From NCBI RefSeq assembly GCF_004354015.1, contig NZ_SMRU01000017.1:1-64000 (forward strand): 64,000 nucleotides of DNA, in the 5' to 3' direction. Below the pieces are notes generated by a model. The model saw nothing but the letters and a program-made list of their open reading frames with translations, ran no database searches and was not told the origin of the DNA. This document shows positions 1-9,068 of the stretch, one piece after another (positions within the stretch are counted from its first letter, which is position 1; each line of letters opens with the position of its first letter). Source of the stretch: Arthrobacter terricola (GTDB taxonomy: Bacteria > Actinomycetota > Actinomycetes > Actinomycetales > Micrococcaceae). Made by a program: the position numbers and the translations under genes.

Positions 1-297
1 GTTCGCGGCGCTGAAAGACCCTGTCTCCCGGGAGTACTACGACCGCAAACGGGCCGAGGGCAAACGGCACAACCAGGCCTTGATCGCCTTGGCCAGACGC
101 CGCTGTGACGTCCTGTTCGCGATGCTGCGCGACGGAGTGCTTTACGAGGCGCCGCAAATCAAAGCGGCCTGACAAAACCCCCACATTAGCCGGCATCCCC
201 GGGACGCCGGTCGATACCCCGCGACCAAAACCCGGACCGACAACCGCCAAGAAAAACTGCTCCCACCCGCTTGACAAAGAACATAGGGACACCCCCC
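1..297 (+). mobile_element. 3' end of an IS110-family insertion sequence
   Basis: The window opens inside an IS110-type element. The C-terminus of its transposase is followed by about 120 bp of non-coding sequence, as is usual for this family, whose transposase does not run to the element's end. A conserved-looking tail (TTGACAAAGAACATAGGGAC, 271-290) lies just before a 6-bp G/C hairpin (292-297 with 305-310). The exact right end is a guess, because IS110 elements lack clear terminal inverted repeats. The signal peptidase gene starts about 60 bp downstream, so the insertion abuts its promoter. Confidence 0.6.
2..172 (+). CDS. IS110 family transposase, C-terminal fragment
   Basis: This open frame enters from the window edge and stops at TGA 170-172, giving 56 residues. 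It contains EYYDRKRAEGKRHNQALIAL followed by ARRRCDVLFAMLRDG. That is the typical C-terminal end of the Transposase_20 domain of IS110 enzymes (RuvC-like DEDD plus serine recombinase-like Tnp_20 part). The catalytic residues would lie upstream, outside the window, so activity cannot be judged. The family was recognised by motif resemblance only. Confidence 0.75.
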   Translation, partial: FAALKDPVSREYYDRKRAEGKRHNQALIALARRRCDVLFAMLRDGVLYEAPQIKAA

Positions 298-355
298 TGA
301 CGGCGGGGGGCTTCCCACCGAACAGCACCAAAGCACATCGATCGGAGCCATCACC

Positions 356-1315
356 ATGACCGCGCCCCTCGTCCGCAATACGCAACGGATCGATCGGACT
401 GCCGAGAGCCCGGAAGGCACGAAACCACGGCAGAAGCGGTTTATCGCCAAAGCGGCGACGGTCGCGGCCCGGGTGATCACAACAACTGTGATGGTCGCGG
501 CGGTGGCAGGGTTCGCCTTCCTCGCGGTCGGACCCCGCGTCCTGGGCTACCAGACCTCCACCATGCTCACCGGCTCCATGTCCCCGCTCATCAACCCCGG
601 CGACGTCGTCGTCACCGTCCCCGTCCCGGTCTCCGAGCTCAAAATCGGCGACATCATCACCTACCACATCCCCGTGCAGGACCAACGCGTCGAAACCCAC
701 CGCATCGTGAAACTGGATGTCAACAGCCAAGGCACCGCGACCGTCCAGACCAAGGGCGACGCCAACAACGGCCCCGACCCCTGGACCGCCACCCTCGCAA
801 CCCCCACGGTGGACCGCGAAATCTTCACCATCCCCCACCTCGGCAACGCCATCCGCGCCCTCCGCGACCCCATCGTGTTGAAGGTCCTGATGTACGGTGC
901 CCCGGCGGCCCTCGTGGGCATGCTCCTGGTCTCCATCTGGCGCAAAAAGCCTGAAAACACCACCACCGAACCAACTCAGCCCACGCTGGATCGTCGTCCG
1001 CTCAAGCGTTTGGCCAAGGAATTGCGGAGCAAGGAAGCGGCCAACAAGTTCGCGGCAACGTACACCCGGATGCTGCCGGTCCGCGTTGGGCGCATCAGCG
1101 AAGCTTTGAGCGCCGGTGACGATGCTCGTGCCATGGACGCTGTCCTCAGCCTCAAGACAAGTTCCGCGATGGTCGGGGCGCTCGGAATGGAAGAGCATTG
1201 CGTCCGCCTCGAACGCGCACTGATTGCGAGGGACCGCGCCGCGGCCGAGACTGCAGGCGAAGGGATCGAGCGGCACCGCCCGCAACTGGAAAAGGCGCTC
1301 GGCGCTACCGCCTGA
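356..1315 (+). CDS. sipW: SipW-like signal peptidase I with C-terminal Hpt-like domain
   Basis: Membrane serine protease of the ER/SipW type that removes signal peptides at the outer membrane face. Residues 34-60 form an N-terminal membrane segment. The catalytic serine is Ser74 in TGSMSPLI. His115 in ETHRI replaces the lysine of classical enzymes, and Asp135 lies in GDANNG. A second membrane segment spans about 174-194. Residues 215-319 form a helical domain resembling Hpt phosphotransfer domains (SLKTSSAMVGALGM), but Leu264 sits where the phospho-accepting His of HxLK should be. The start is ATG after GGAG (8-nt spacing). The likely substrate is the TasA-like protein at 18.1 kb. The fusion is unusual and the role of the Hpt-like part is unknown. 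Confidence 0.85.
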   Translation: MTAPLVRNTQRIDRTAESPEGTKPRQKRFIAKAATVAARVITTTVMVAAVAGFAFLAVGPRVLGYQTSTMLTGSMSPLINPGDVVVTVPVPVSELKIGDIITYHIPVQDQRVETHRIVKLDVNSQGTATVQTKGDANNGPDPWTATLATPTVDREIFTIPHLGNAIRALRDPIVLKVLMYGAPAALVGMLLVSIWRKKPENTTTEPTQPTLDRRPLKRLAKELRSKEAANKFAATYTRMLPVRVGRISEALSAGDDARAMDAVLSLKTSSAMVGALGMEEHCVRLERALIARDRAAAETAGEGIERHRPQLEKALGATA

Positions 1316-1325
1316 TCACGGGCCC

Positions 1326-1348
1326 GACGGCGGTGACCACCCGCCGTC
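1326..1348 (+). terminator. hairpin terminator after sipW
   Basis: A perfect 8-bp stem, GACGGCGG with CCGCCGTC, encloses a 7-nt loop 11 bp after the signal peptidase stop codon. There is no strong T tract, as is common in this genome. Confidence 0.6.
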
Positions 1349-1349
1349 G

Positions 1350-1506
1350 CCTCTTCACCGAAATGACGTACAAAGTGTAAGCATTTCGCGCGATAATTCG
1401 GCCGGATTTGTACACAAAGCATAGGTGTCGCCTGACCAGTTGTCAGGGTGGGTTTAGGACTGTCAACGTGAGTCATCCCACAGCTCTTCGTGAAGGAGAT
1501 CACCTT
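1350..1506 (+). promoter_or_regulatory. leader region of the aminotransferase-permease operon
   Basis: A 157-bp gap holds a near-palindrome TTTGTACACAAA (1407-1418) that fits the general tNGTnnACNa pattern of FadR-type GntR operators. There is a related ACAAAG...GCAT stretch around 1371-1384. A small hairpin CCTGAC/GTCAGG lies at about 1431-1448. The ribosome binding site GAAGGAGA sits at 1492-1499. No GntR gene lies next to it, so the operator idea is tentative. Confidence 0.35.
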
Positions 1507-2622
1507 ATGACCACGATCAGGCCCCACGCGTCCACCGTTGAACGCGTGCCCCTGCGGTCCGCATTGCACGACCTTCCCGCATACAAGCCCGGCAAGGCCG
1601 CACCGGTTTCCGGAACCACCCAGTACAAGTTGTCCTCGAACGAGAACCCGTATCCGCCACTGCCGTCGGTCCGGGACGTCGTTGCCGAAGCCGCGGCAGG
1701 CATCAACCTCTATCCGGACATGGCGTGCACGGAAATTACGGAAGCGATCGCGAAGCGCTGGGACGTCCCTGCGGCCTCCGTGAGTTTCGGCGCCGGTTCA
1801 GTCGAGGTGGCTTCCCAGATCATCCGCGCGGTGGCCGGCGAGGGCGACGAAGTGATCTTCGCTTGGAGATCGTTCGAGGCGTATCCCATCCTGACGGGCC
1901 TTGCCGGTGCAAAGGCCGTCCACGTTCCCTTGACCGCTGACGAACGCCACGACCTTCCGGCAATGGCGGCTGCTGTGACCGAACGGACCCGGCTCATCTT
2001 CGTGTGCACGCCCAACAATCCAACCGGAACCTCCGTGACGGCCGACGAGCTGCATGCCTTCATGACGGCCGTTCCGCAGGACGTCCTGGTTGTCATCGAC
2101 GAGGCCTACGTACATTTCAATGTGGACGCCGCAGCGGCCCACGGAATCGACTTCTTCCGCACCTATCCGAACGTAGTTGTCCTTCACACCTTCTCCAAGG
2201 CCTACGGACTGGCCGGCCTACGCATTGGTTACGCAATCGCGCCGGACTACATCTCCGCTGCCCTCCGCGCCGTCGCCATCCCGTTCGGCGTCTCCGCGCT
2301 CGCCCAGAAAGCCGCGCTGGCAAGCCTCGACGCTGAGGACGAAATCGAAGCCAGGATCACTTCGCTGGTCACTGAACGCGAAAAGCTCCACGCCGAACTG
2401 CTCAGCATCGGTTGGGACGTCTGTCCTTCCGAAGCCAACTTTGTGTGGCTCCGCACGGGCGAGGCCACACAGGAACTCGAAACGATTTTCACGGAGGCCG
2501 GCGTCATTGTCCGCGCCTATCCGGGTGATGGCATCCGGATCAGCGTCGGAACTCCCGAGGCGAACCGGCAAGCGGTCCAAGCGGCCAAGGCTGCCTTCAA
2601 CCGGCTCGCAGCGGAAAGGTAA
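1507..2622 (+). CDS. HisC/Pat-type PLP aminotransferase (aromatic amino acid or histidinol-phosphate)
   Basis: Fold-type I PLP aminotransferase of 371 residues. It has the substrate-proximal motif KLSSNENPY near the N-terminus, CTPNNPTG (167-174), the aspartate in VVIDEAY, and the PLP lysine Lys231 in FSKAYGLAGLRIGY. Such proteins act on histidinol phosphate or on phenylalanine/tyrosine (Pat). The absence of other his genes and the amino-acid permease 5 bp downstream favour an aromatic amino acid aminotransferase in uptake or catabolism. The frame is open further upstream to 1408, but ATG 1507 has a strong GAAGGAGA site 7 nt away and matches the usual family length. Confidence 0.85.
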   Translation: MTTIRPHASTVERVPLRSALHDLPAYKPGKAAPVSGTTQYKLSSNENPYPPLPSVRDVVAEAAAGINLYPDMACTEITEAIAKRWDVPAASVSFGAGSVEVASQIIRAVAGEGDEVIFAWRSFEAYPILTGLAGAKAVHVPLTADERHDLPAMAAAVTERTRLIFVCTPNNPTGTSVTADELHAFMTAVPQDVLVVIDEAYVHFNVDAAAAHGIDFFRTYPNVVVLHTFSKAYGLAGLRIGYAIAPDYISAALRAVAIPFGVSALAQKAALASLDAEDEIEARITSLVTEREKLHAELLSIGWDVCPSEANFVWLRTGEATQELETIFTEAGVIVRAYPGDGIRISVGTPEANRQAVQAAKAAFNRLAAER

Positions 2623-2627
2623 GAACG

Positions 2628-4082
2628 TTGAACTCGACAGTAACCACCGATTCGCCCCGATCCAGCACTCCTGCAACCGGGACCGTCCGGGGACTGAAAC
2701 CCCGCCAGCTCACCATGATGGGCCTGGGTGGAGCCATCGGCGCGGGCTTGTTCCTCGGCAGCGGCAAAGGCGTCGCGGCCGCAGGACCGGCCATCCTCAT
2801 CTCATACATCGTGGCCGGAGCGTTGGTCGTCCTCATCATGTGGATGATCGGCGAACTCTCCGCAGCCAACCCGGCCAGCGGCGCATTCTCGACCCACGCG
2901 GAAACCGCCTTCGGACCCGTCGCCGGATACACCATCGGGTGGCTTTACTGGGTCCAGTTGGCCGTTGTTGTGGCAGCGGAAGCCGGAGGCGCGGCAGCGA
3001 TCCTGACCGGCGTCCTTCAATCCGCCCCGGCCGGGACGCCCATCCCGCCCACGTGGCTCCTGGCCACCGTGTTCATGGCGGCGCTCACCGCAGTGAACAT
3101 GTTCGCAGTTTCCAAGTATGGCGAATTTGAATTCTGGTTCGCCTTCATCAAGGTCGCCGTCATCCTTGCTTTCCTCATCGTCGGCGCGCTGCTTCTCTTG
3201 GGCGTTCTCAACGGAAACAGCCCGGGCCTTTCCCACTTCACCGATTTCGCCCCGAAAGGCGCCGGCGGGATCGGCGCAGGATTGCTGATTGTGATCTTCG
3301 CTTTCGGCGGGACGGAGATCGTGGCTATTGCAGCGGGCGAAACGAAGAACCCCGAAAAGAGTGTGGCCACTGCCATCCGCACAGTCGCTTGGCGGATTTG
3401 CGTCTTCTATGTCGGTTCGGTGTTCATCATCGTTTCGATCCTCACCCCGGATGCAGCCAACTCCCCGGAAGGCCCCTTCGCCGCCTTGCTGAATGTCGCA
3501 GGAATGCCGGCGGCTGGAACCGTGATGGCCTTGGTTGCGGTATTCGCCCTGCTCAGTGCCCTGAACGCCAACATTTACGGCGCTTCACGCATGCTGCATT
3601 CCCTTGCCCAGCGGCGGCACGCCCCGGCGCACTTGAAGAAGACCGGCGCCAACAACGTTCCCCGTGCCGCAGTGCTGTGGACCGTAGTCTTCGGTTTCAT
3701 CGCCGCCATGCTCGAAGCCATCTTCCCCGGAAAGGTCCTTGAGACCCTGCTGGCAATCGTCGGTTCAACCATCATCGTCATCTGGGCAGCCATTGCCGCC
3801 TCCCAGATCAAGCTCCGGCGCAGCAGGGACCTCGCCGCAACGCCGTCCGCGGCCCCTGCGACCTACCGGATGCCGCTCTTCCCTTACTTGTCCTACACCG
3901 CCGTCGGGCTGTTGGTGCTGATCGTCATCGTGGCAATGCTCGACGACGGAACGCGCACCCAGCTACTGCTCACCTTTACTGCCACCGCGCTTATCGCCGT
4001 CAGCGGGGTCGTTGTTACCCGCCGTACGACCAAAACCGCAGAACACCAGGAAGAACCAGTACTCCAGGAAGAACGCGTATGA
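2628..4082 (+). CDS. APC-superfamily amino acid permease
   Basis: Integral membrane amino-acid transporter of 484 residues with about 12 membrane segments. The N-terminus has the family signature LTMMGLGGAIGAGLFLGSGK in the first helix, and the GTEIVAIAAGET region characterises AAT-family amino acid/proton symporters (AroP/GabP/LysP group). The start codon is TTG after GGAAAGG, 5 bp behind the aminotransferase stop, so both are co-transcribed. The aminotransferase neighbour suggests an aromatic or related amino acid substrate. Its last bases overlap a 32-codon ORF in ATGA fashion. Confidence 0.88.
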   Translation: MNSTVTTDSPRSSTPATGTVRGLKPRQLTMMGLGGAIGAGLFLGSGKGVAAAGPAILISYIVAGALVVLIMWMIGELSAANPASGAFSTHAETAFGPVAGYTIGWLYWVQLAVVVAAEAGGAAAILTGVLQSAPAGTPIPPTWLLATVFMAALTAVNMFAVSKYGEFEFWFAFIKVAVILAFLIVGALLLLGVLNGNSPGLSHFTDFAPKGAGGIGAGLLIVIFAFGGTEIVAIAAGETKNPEKSVATAIRTVAWRICVFYVGSVFIIVSILTPDAANSPEGPFAALLNVAGMPAAGTVMALVAVFALLSALNANIYGASRMLHSLAQRRHAPAHLKKTGANNVPRAAVLWTVVFGFIAAMLEAIFPGKVLETLLAIVGSTIIVIWAAIAASQIKLRRSRDLAATPSAAPATYRMPLFPYLSYTAVGLLVLIVIVAMLDDGTRTQLLLTFTATALIAVSGVVVTRRTTKTAEHQEEPVLQEERV

Positions 4083-4177
4083 CCTCCGAAATCCGGCCCA
4101 AGGTGATTGAGGTTCCCATGCCGTTGTCGCTGGAGAACACGCCTTGGAAGTTCCTCATGCCGGCAAGCCGGAATTAG
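4079..4177 (+). CDS. 32-aa ORF translationally coupled to the permease, unknown
   Basis: The ATG overlaps the permease TGA (ATGA), a classic coupling arrangement, and the frame runs 32 codons to TAG just before the terminator. The peptide begins MTSEIRPKVIEVPMPLSLEN and has no membrane segment or known motif that I recognise. It may be a small protein, or the N-terminal remnant of an enzyme that follows the permease in related genomes. Confidence 0.35.
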   Translation: MTSEIRPKVIEVPMPLSLENTPWKFLMPASRN

Positions 4178-4192
4178 GATCCGGAACACTTT

Positions 4193-4221
4193 GGCGGGCT
4201 GGCAGAACGTGCCAGCCCGCC
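4193..4221 (+). terminator. strong hairpin terminator after the permease operon
   Basis: A perfect 12-bp stem GGCGGGCTGGCA / TGCCAGCCCGCC with a 5-nt loop lies between the converging permease and carboxymuconolactone decarboxylase operons. Confidence 0.75.
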
Positions 4222-4303
4222 ACTCAAAGACGACCTCGCTACGACCTAACGCCCATGGCTGACCGAGCAATCGGCAATTTACCCGAGCAGTCTGACGTAA
4301 ATC

Positions 4304-4624
4304 TCATTGGGTGAAGATTTCTTTGGCGACGGTGATTGCGGACATGGCTTTGGGCCAGCCGGCGTAGAACGCAAGGTGGATGATGGTTTCCTTGAGCTCT
4401 TCTTCGGTGAGGCCGTTGGTCTTTGCCCGGGCGAGGTGTCCGCGAAGTTGTTCGGTGCTGCCGCTGGTGATGAGGCTGGCGACCGTGATGAGGCTGCGGT
4501 CCCGCGGGGAGAGCTCGCTGCGCTCCCAGATGTCGCCGAAGAGCACGTCGTCGGTGAGTTCTACGAGTTTGGGGGCGAAGTCGCCGATGAGTTGCTGGGC
4601 GCGGGTCTGGTTCGTTTCAGTCAT
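4304..4624 (-). CDS. carboxymuconolactone decarboxylase family protein
   Basis: Small all-helical protein of 106 residues, the usual length for the CMD family. It contains GDIWERSELSPRDRSLITVA and the conserved region HLARAKTNGLTEEELKETI followed by HLAFYAGWPKA. No Cys-x-x-Cys pair is present, so it is not an AhpD-like peroxidase. These proteins often accompany oxidoreductases in stress or aromatic-compound operons. The start at 4624 (MTETNQTR) is preceded by GGAAGG; a longer frame upstream is not supported. It is the last gene of the five-gene operon beginning with the MFS exporter. Confidence 0.85.
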   Translation of the reverse strand: MTETNQTRAQQLIGDFAPKLVELTDDVLFGDIWERSELSPRDRSLITVASLITSGSTEQLRGHLARAKTNGLTEEELKETIIHLAFYAGWPKAMSAITVAKEIFTQ

Positions 4625-4667
4625 GAAGATAACCTTCCGGGTGTGGGCTTGAGTATTTGGTTGAGGG

Positions 4668-5255
4668 TCAGGGTCGAAGGAGCCCTGTGCGGCGGAGCCA
4701 GGAATCGAGGGCAGCACCCGCGTCCTGGACTTCTTCACCGCGGATGGCGAGTCCTTCTCCGATGACGGCGCCGGGGCAGGTCCGGGCGTAATCGCGTTCT
4801 GTGGTTCCGAGCCCGCTCATGGCGTGCGTGGTGACGGGGTGGATGGTTTTGCCGGTGAAGTCGTGGCTTTGGGCGAAGGTGGTCATGATCATCGGTGCCC
4901 TCACGTTCCAGATTCCACTGGCCAGCAGGACTGTGTCGTACTGTCTGATGGAGGGTAGCGGGTTGGCGATGCCGGGCCGGGAATCGCTGTCCTGCTCCCG
5001 GACGTTCCTGGCCACGGTGGCGTCGTAACTATCCGGGTAGGGCTCTGCCGCCTCGATCCTGTGCACGTCACAGCCTGTCCGGTCTGTGATCATGCCGGCG
5101 AGTACTTCGGTGTTACCTATGGTGATGTTTTTCCGGCCGCCGTTGAAGTAGTTCTCCCCGGCGCGTGAGAAGCAGACCAACAGGACCTTGCCGGATGTCC
5201 CCGGTGCGGGGCCGGTGTCTTGTGAAGGCATGATTTTGGGTGTTCGCGTCGGCAA
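4668..5255 (-). CDS. flavodoxin-fold protein
   Basis: Protein of up to 195 residues whose N-terminal part (VLLVCFSRAGENYFNGGRKN) resembles the FMN phosphate loop of flavodoxins. The segment QYDTVLLASGIWNVRAPMIM matches the flavodoxin_4 group, small FMN proteins of aerobic bacteria often found with aldo/keto reductases and cupins. Probably an electron carrier or flavin reductase in the cytoplasm. The start is uncertain: TTG at 5255, 3 bp downstream of the reductase stop, or ATG at 5231; neither has a clear ribosome binding site, so translational coupling is likely. Confidence 0.75.
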   Translation of the reverse strand: MPTRTPKIMPSQDTGPAPGTSGKVLLVCFSRAGENYFNGGRKNITIGNTEVLAGMITDRTGCDVHRIEAAEPYPDSYDATVARNVREQDSDSRPGIANPLPSIRQYDTVLLASGIWNVRAPMIMTTFAQSHDFTGKTIHPVTTHAMSGLGTTERDYARTCPGAVIGEGLAIRGEEVQDAGAALDSWLRRTGLLRP

Positions 5256-5258
5256 GGA

Positions 5259-6152
<894 letters not shown>

Positions 6153-6563
6153 TTATCGGGTTGCCCGGGTGTGGGCCGCTGCGTAATCGGCGTCACTGAC
6201 GGGTTCGAGCCAGGTGGCGCTGTGGCCGTCCTCGTGCTCGACCATGGCCAGGTGGCTCATCAGGCTCCCGGGCGTGGCACCGTGCCAGTGTTCTTCACCG
6301 GGCGGGGTGTGGACGGTGTCTCCGGGCCGCATGAGGATCACCGTGCCGTCACGTGTTGCGACGAGTCCGGTTCCTTCGGTGCAGTGCAGGGTCTGACCCA
6401 GCGGGTGGGAATGCCAGTTGGTCCGGGCTCCGGGGGTGAAATGCACCAGGGCTGCCGTGAGCCTTGAAGGTGCTTCTCCCGTGTGGAGGGGGCTGAGGTA
6501 GACGTCTCCGGTGAACCTGCCGGCAGGGGCCTTGGTCGTGGGCGCGGGCTTGTTCAGTTTCAT
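6153..6563 (-). CDS. cupin domain protein
   Basis: Single-domain cupin of 136 residues. Metal-binding residues of the first cupin motif are seen in NWHSHPLGQTLHCTEG (His51, His53, Gln57), and the second motif ends in EEHWHGATP (His94). Members of this group are often annotated as carboxymuconolactone decarboxylase-associated cupins. The enzymatic role is unknown. Its start overlaps the stop of the upstream MFS gene by 4 bp (ATGA), so the two are translationally coupled. Confidence 0.85.
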   Translation of the reverse strand: MKLNKPAPTTKAPAGRFTGDVYLSPLHTGEAPSRLTAALVHFTPGARTNWHSHPLGQTLHCTEGTGLVATRDGTVILMRPGDTVHTPPGEEHWHGATPGSLMSHLAMVEHEDGHSATWLEPVSDADYAAAHTRATR

Positions 6564-7933
6564 GGTGTTTTCCTTTGCTCGTGGCGCAGCGTCAGGGAGG
6601 CGAGGATGAGGAGGATGAGGATGGCGGCGGTCCAGCCGAGGCTGGTGCGGAGTCCTTCCATGAAGCCCTGCCCGCTCAGGAGGGCGCCGAAGACCGCCAC
6701 GCCGAGGGAACCACCGACTTGCCGGGCGGTGTTGACCACGCCGCTGGCCGTCCCGGCGCGTTCGGCGGGAACATGGTCCATGACCAGGGCGATGATCGGG
6801 GGCACGGTGAAGGACCCGCCAACACCGACCGGCACCATCATCACGGCGACGACCAGCACCGGGGTGTCCGCCGGGAGCAGGCAGAGCCCGGCAAGGCCGA
6901 CGGCCATGATCAACTGCCCTGCCGCGATCATGGCCACCTGACCGAAGCGGGCCATGAGCCGGGCCACGAGCGGGTTGAGCAGGGCAACGAGCGCGGTCAT
7001 CGGCAGGAACAGCAGCCCGGTCTCCAAGGCGGTGGCGCCGCGCTGTTGCTGGAAGTACAGGCTTTGCAGGAACACCACCCCGTAGAAGGCGGCCATCGTG
7101 GCCAGTGCAACACCCAAGGTGGTCGAGACAGTACGGGACCGGAAAATATCCAAAGGAAGCATCGGTGCCCGGGCCTTGAACTGCACCACCATGAACACCG
7201 CCAGGGACACGGCACCCACAGCAAAGACACTAAGGATTCCGGGGCTTCCGTACCCGGCGGTAGCGCCCTCGATGATGCCGTAGGTCAGGCTTGCCAGGGC
7301 TAGGACGGCGCTGATCTGACCGGCCCAGTCGAAGGGCATCGGCCGGCGCGGTGAGCGGGCCACCCGGGAAAGGACCACCAGGGCCAGAACCCCGACCGGG
7401 AGGTTGACGAAGAAGATGAGCCTCCAGTGCACCCCGGTAAGAACACCGCCAAGCACGGGGCCGGCAGCGGCGGCAACGGAACCGCCCAGACCCCAGTAGA
7501 CAATGGCCCGGCCGCGCTGCACGGCGTCGTGGTAGGCCTCCCTGATCAGGGCCAGGGACGCCGGGGTGATCATCGCCGCCCCGATGCCCTGCAGGATGCG
7601 GGCTGCGACCAGCACCGGGAGGTTCGGGCTGAACCCGCAGGCAGCGGATGCCACCGTGAACAGGATCATTCCGATCCCGTAGGCACGGCGTGCCCCGACC
7701 CTGTCAGAGAACGTCCCAGCGAAAAGCTGAAGAGCGGAGAACATCAGCGTGTAGCCGGTCACCACCCACTGCAGCCCGGCCAAACCCCCGCCCAGATCAT
7801 CCCGGATCGCGGGCAGGGCCACATTCACGATCTGCGCATCAAGGGCAACAACGAAGAAGCCCAGCATGGCCACGGCCAGCGAAGCACGCGGCCGGGCCGT
7901 CACGACCGAAGGGCTGAGAATTGTCACAGGCAT
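6560..7933 (-). CDS. MFS transporter, DHA2 (EmrB/QacA) drug-exporter family
   Basis: Proton-driven exporter of 457 residues with about 14 membrane segments. The first helix carries the motif ALDAQIVNVALPAIRDDLG typical of DHA2 exporters. The motif A region FSDRVGARRAYGIG and motif C (GGSVAAAAGPVLGGVLTG) are present. The start is set at ATG 7933 because GGAAAGGA lies 5 nt upstream; the in-frame TTG further out lacks such a site. It is the first gene of the operon and divergent from an XRE-family regulator, as expected for a drug-inducible efflux and detoxification unit. Confidence 0.88.
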   Translation of the reverse strand: MPVTILSPSVVTARPRASLAVAMLGFFVVALDAQIVNVALPAIRDDLGGGLAGLQWVVTGYTLMFSALQLFAGTFSDRVGARRAYGIGMILFTVASAACGFSPNLPVLVAARILQGIGAAMITPASLALIREAYHDAVQRGRAIVYWGLGGSVAAAAGPVLGGVLTGVHWRLIFFVNLPVGVLALVVLSRVARSPRRPMPFDWAGQISAVLALASLTYGIIEGATAGYGSPGILSVFAVGAVSLAVFMVVQFKARAPMLPLDIFRSRTVSTTLGVALATMAAFYGVVFLQSLYFQQQRGATALETGLLFLPMTALVALLNPLVARLMARFGQVAMIAAGQLIMAVGLAGLCLLPADTPVLVVAVMMVPVGVGGSFTVPPIIALVMDHVPAERAGTASGVVNTARQVGGSLGVAVFGALLSGQGFMEGLRTSLGWTAAILILLILASLTLRHEQRKTP

Positions 7934-8051
7934 GGTGTCCTTTCCGGACAAGAAGAAGCAACTGATTCAAGAGAACCAGCCCCTTCACCTGCGCGGGAGT
8001 GCCTGTTGTGCGGTGTACTGCCAGTTCCTGTTAGGACCCTGCGTGGCGTCG

Positions 8052-8066
8052 TAGCGTAGAGGAATG
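8052..8066 (+). promoter_or_regulatory. leaderless promoter of the XRE regulator
   Basis: The -10 box TAGCGT is followed by exactly 6 nt and the ATG, with no ribosome binding site. Transcription would start at or next to the start codon. The 130-bp gap back to the MFS gene must also hold that operon's divergent promoter. Confidence 0.5.
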
Positions 8067-8975
8067 GACAACACCACCGACGTCCGCGAGTTCCTCATGA
8101 GCCGCCGATCACGCATCACCCCCGCCCAGGCCGGGCTGGCCGCGTACAGCGCCACCCGCCGGGTCGCCGGGCTCAAACGCGAAGAAGTGGCCTTGCTGAC
8201 CGGCGTCAGCACCGAATACTACGCCCGCCTCGAACGCGGAAACCTCCGAGGAGTCTCCGACTCTGTCCTGGACTCCCTGGCCCGTGCCCTGCAACTGGAC
8301 GAAGCCGAACGCGCGCACCTGTTCGACCTCGCCAAAGCCGCCGCACCGTCCAGCCCATCAGGCAGCCGGAAGGCACGCCCCGAGGTCCGGCCCAGCGTCC
8401 AGCGGATCCTCGCCGGCATGACCGGTACTCCCGCCTACGTCCGGAACTCCCGGATGGAGATCGTGGAAGCGAACAGCCTCTGCTTCGCCCTCTACACCGG
8501 CATCCTCAGCCCCGACACCTTGCCGTTGAACCTGGCCCGGTTCATGTTCCTGGATCCTCGTTCCAAGGAATTTTTCGTCGAGTGGGAAACCCTGGCTGAC
8601 GATTTCGCCGCGGCCCTGCGCACCGAGTCCGGCCAGAATCCCCGCGACCGTCATCTGAACAGCCTCATCGGCGATCTCGCGGCCGGAAGCACGGAGTTCT
8701 CCACGCGGTGGGCCCGACACAACGTCCGCTTCCACCGCACCGCACGCAAAACCATGCGGAACCCCCTCGTCGGCGAGATTGAACTCACCGGTGACGCACT
8801 GGTCCTGCCCGGGGAAGGTTTGACGCTCATCGCCTACACTGCCGAACCAGGCAGCCACGCCCAGGAACAACTCGACTTCCTCGCCAGCTGGGCCATCACC
8901 GGGAAGCGCTCGGGCGGCCATGCTCCTACCGGCTCCGTATCGGGCACAGGAACCGAAAGTGATGTGCAGGCCTGA
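8064..8975 (+). CDS. XRE-family regulator with MmyB-like ligand-binding domain
   Basis: DNA-binding regulator of 303 residues. The helix-turn-helix spans about residues 15-75 (RRVAGLKREEVALLTGVSTE followed by YYARLERG). The C-terminal two thirds match the MmyB-like domain (YVRNSRMEIVEANSLCFALY, then PLNLARFMFLD, and LTGDALVLPGEGLTLIAYTA), a PAS-like fold that binds small hydrophobic ligands. Members usually sit divergent from, and regulate, reductases or exporters. Here the target should be the MFS-cupin-reductase-flavodoxin-CMD operon; this is inference from position. Confidence 0.88.
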   Translation: MDNTTDVREFLMSRRSRITPAQAGLAAYSATRRVAGLKREEVALLTGVSTEYYARLERGNLRGVSDSVLDSLARALQLDEAERAHLFDLAKAAAPSSPSGSRKARPEVRPSVQRILAGMTGTPAYVRNSRMEIVEANSLCFALYTGILSPDTLPLNLARFMFLDPRSKEFFVEWETLADDFAAALRTESGQNPRDRHLNSLIGDLAAGSTEFSTRWARHNVRFHRTARKTMRNPLVGEIELTGDALVLPGEGLTLIAYTAEPGSHAQEQLDFLASWAITGKRSGGHAPTGSVSGTGTESDVQA

Positions 8976-9068
8976 ACTCACGGGGGACCGACGCCTCAAT
9001 CCGCACCGGTCGCTGCCCTAGCAAACCTCGAGAATCATGATTTGACGCAGATCCTCAACGGCTAAGCG

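Noticed and set aside
292..310. C6/G6 hairpin as a terminator for the IS
   Set aside because: Only six pairs and no T run; it may simply belong to the IS end or the target.
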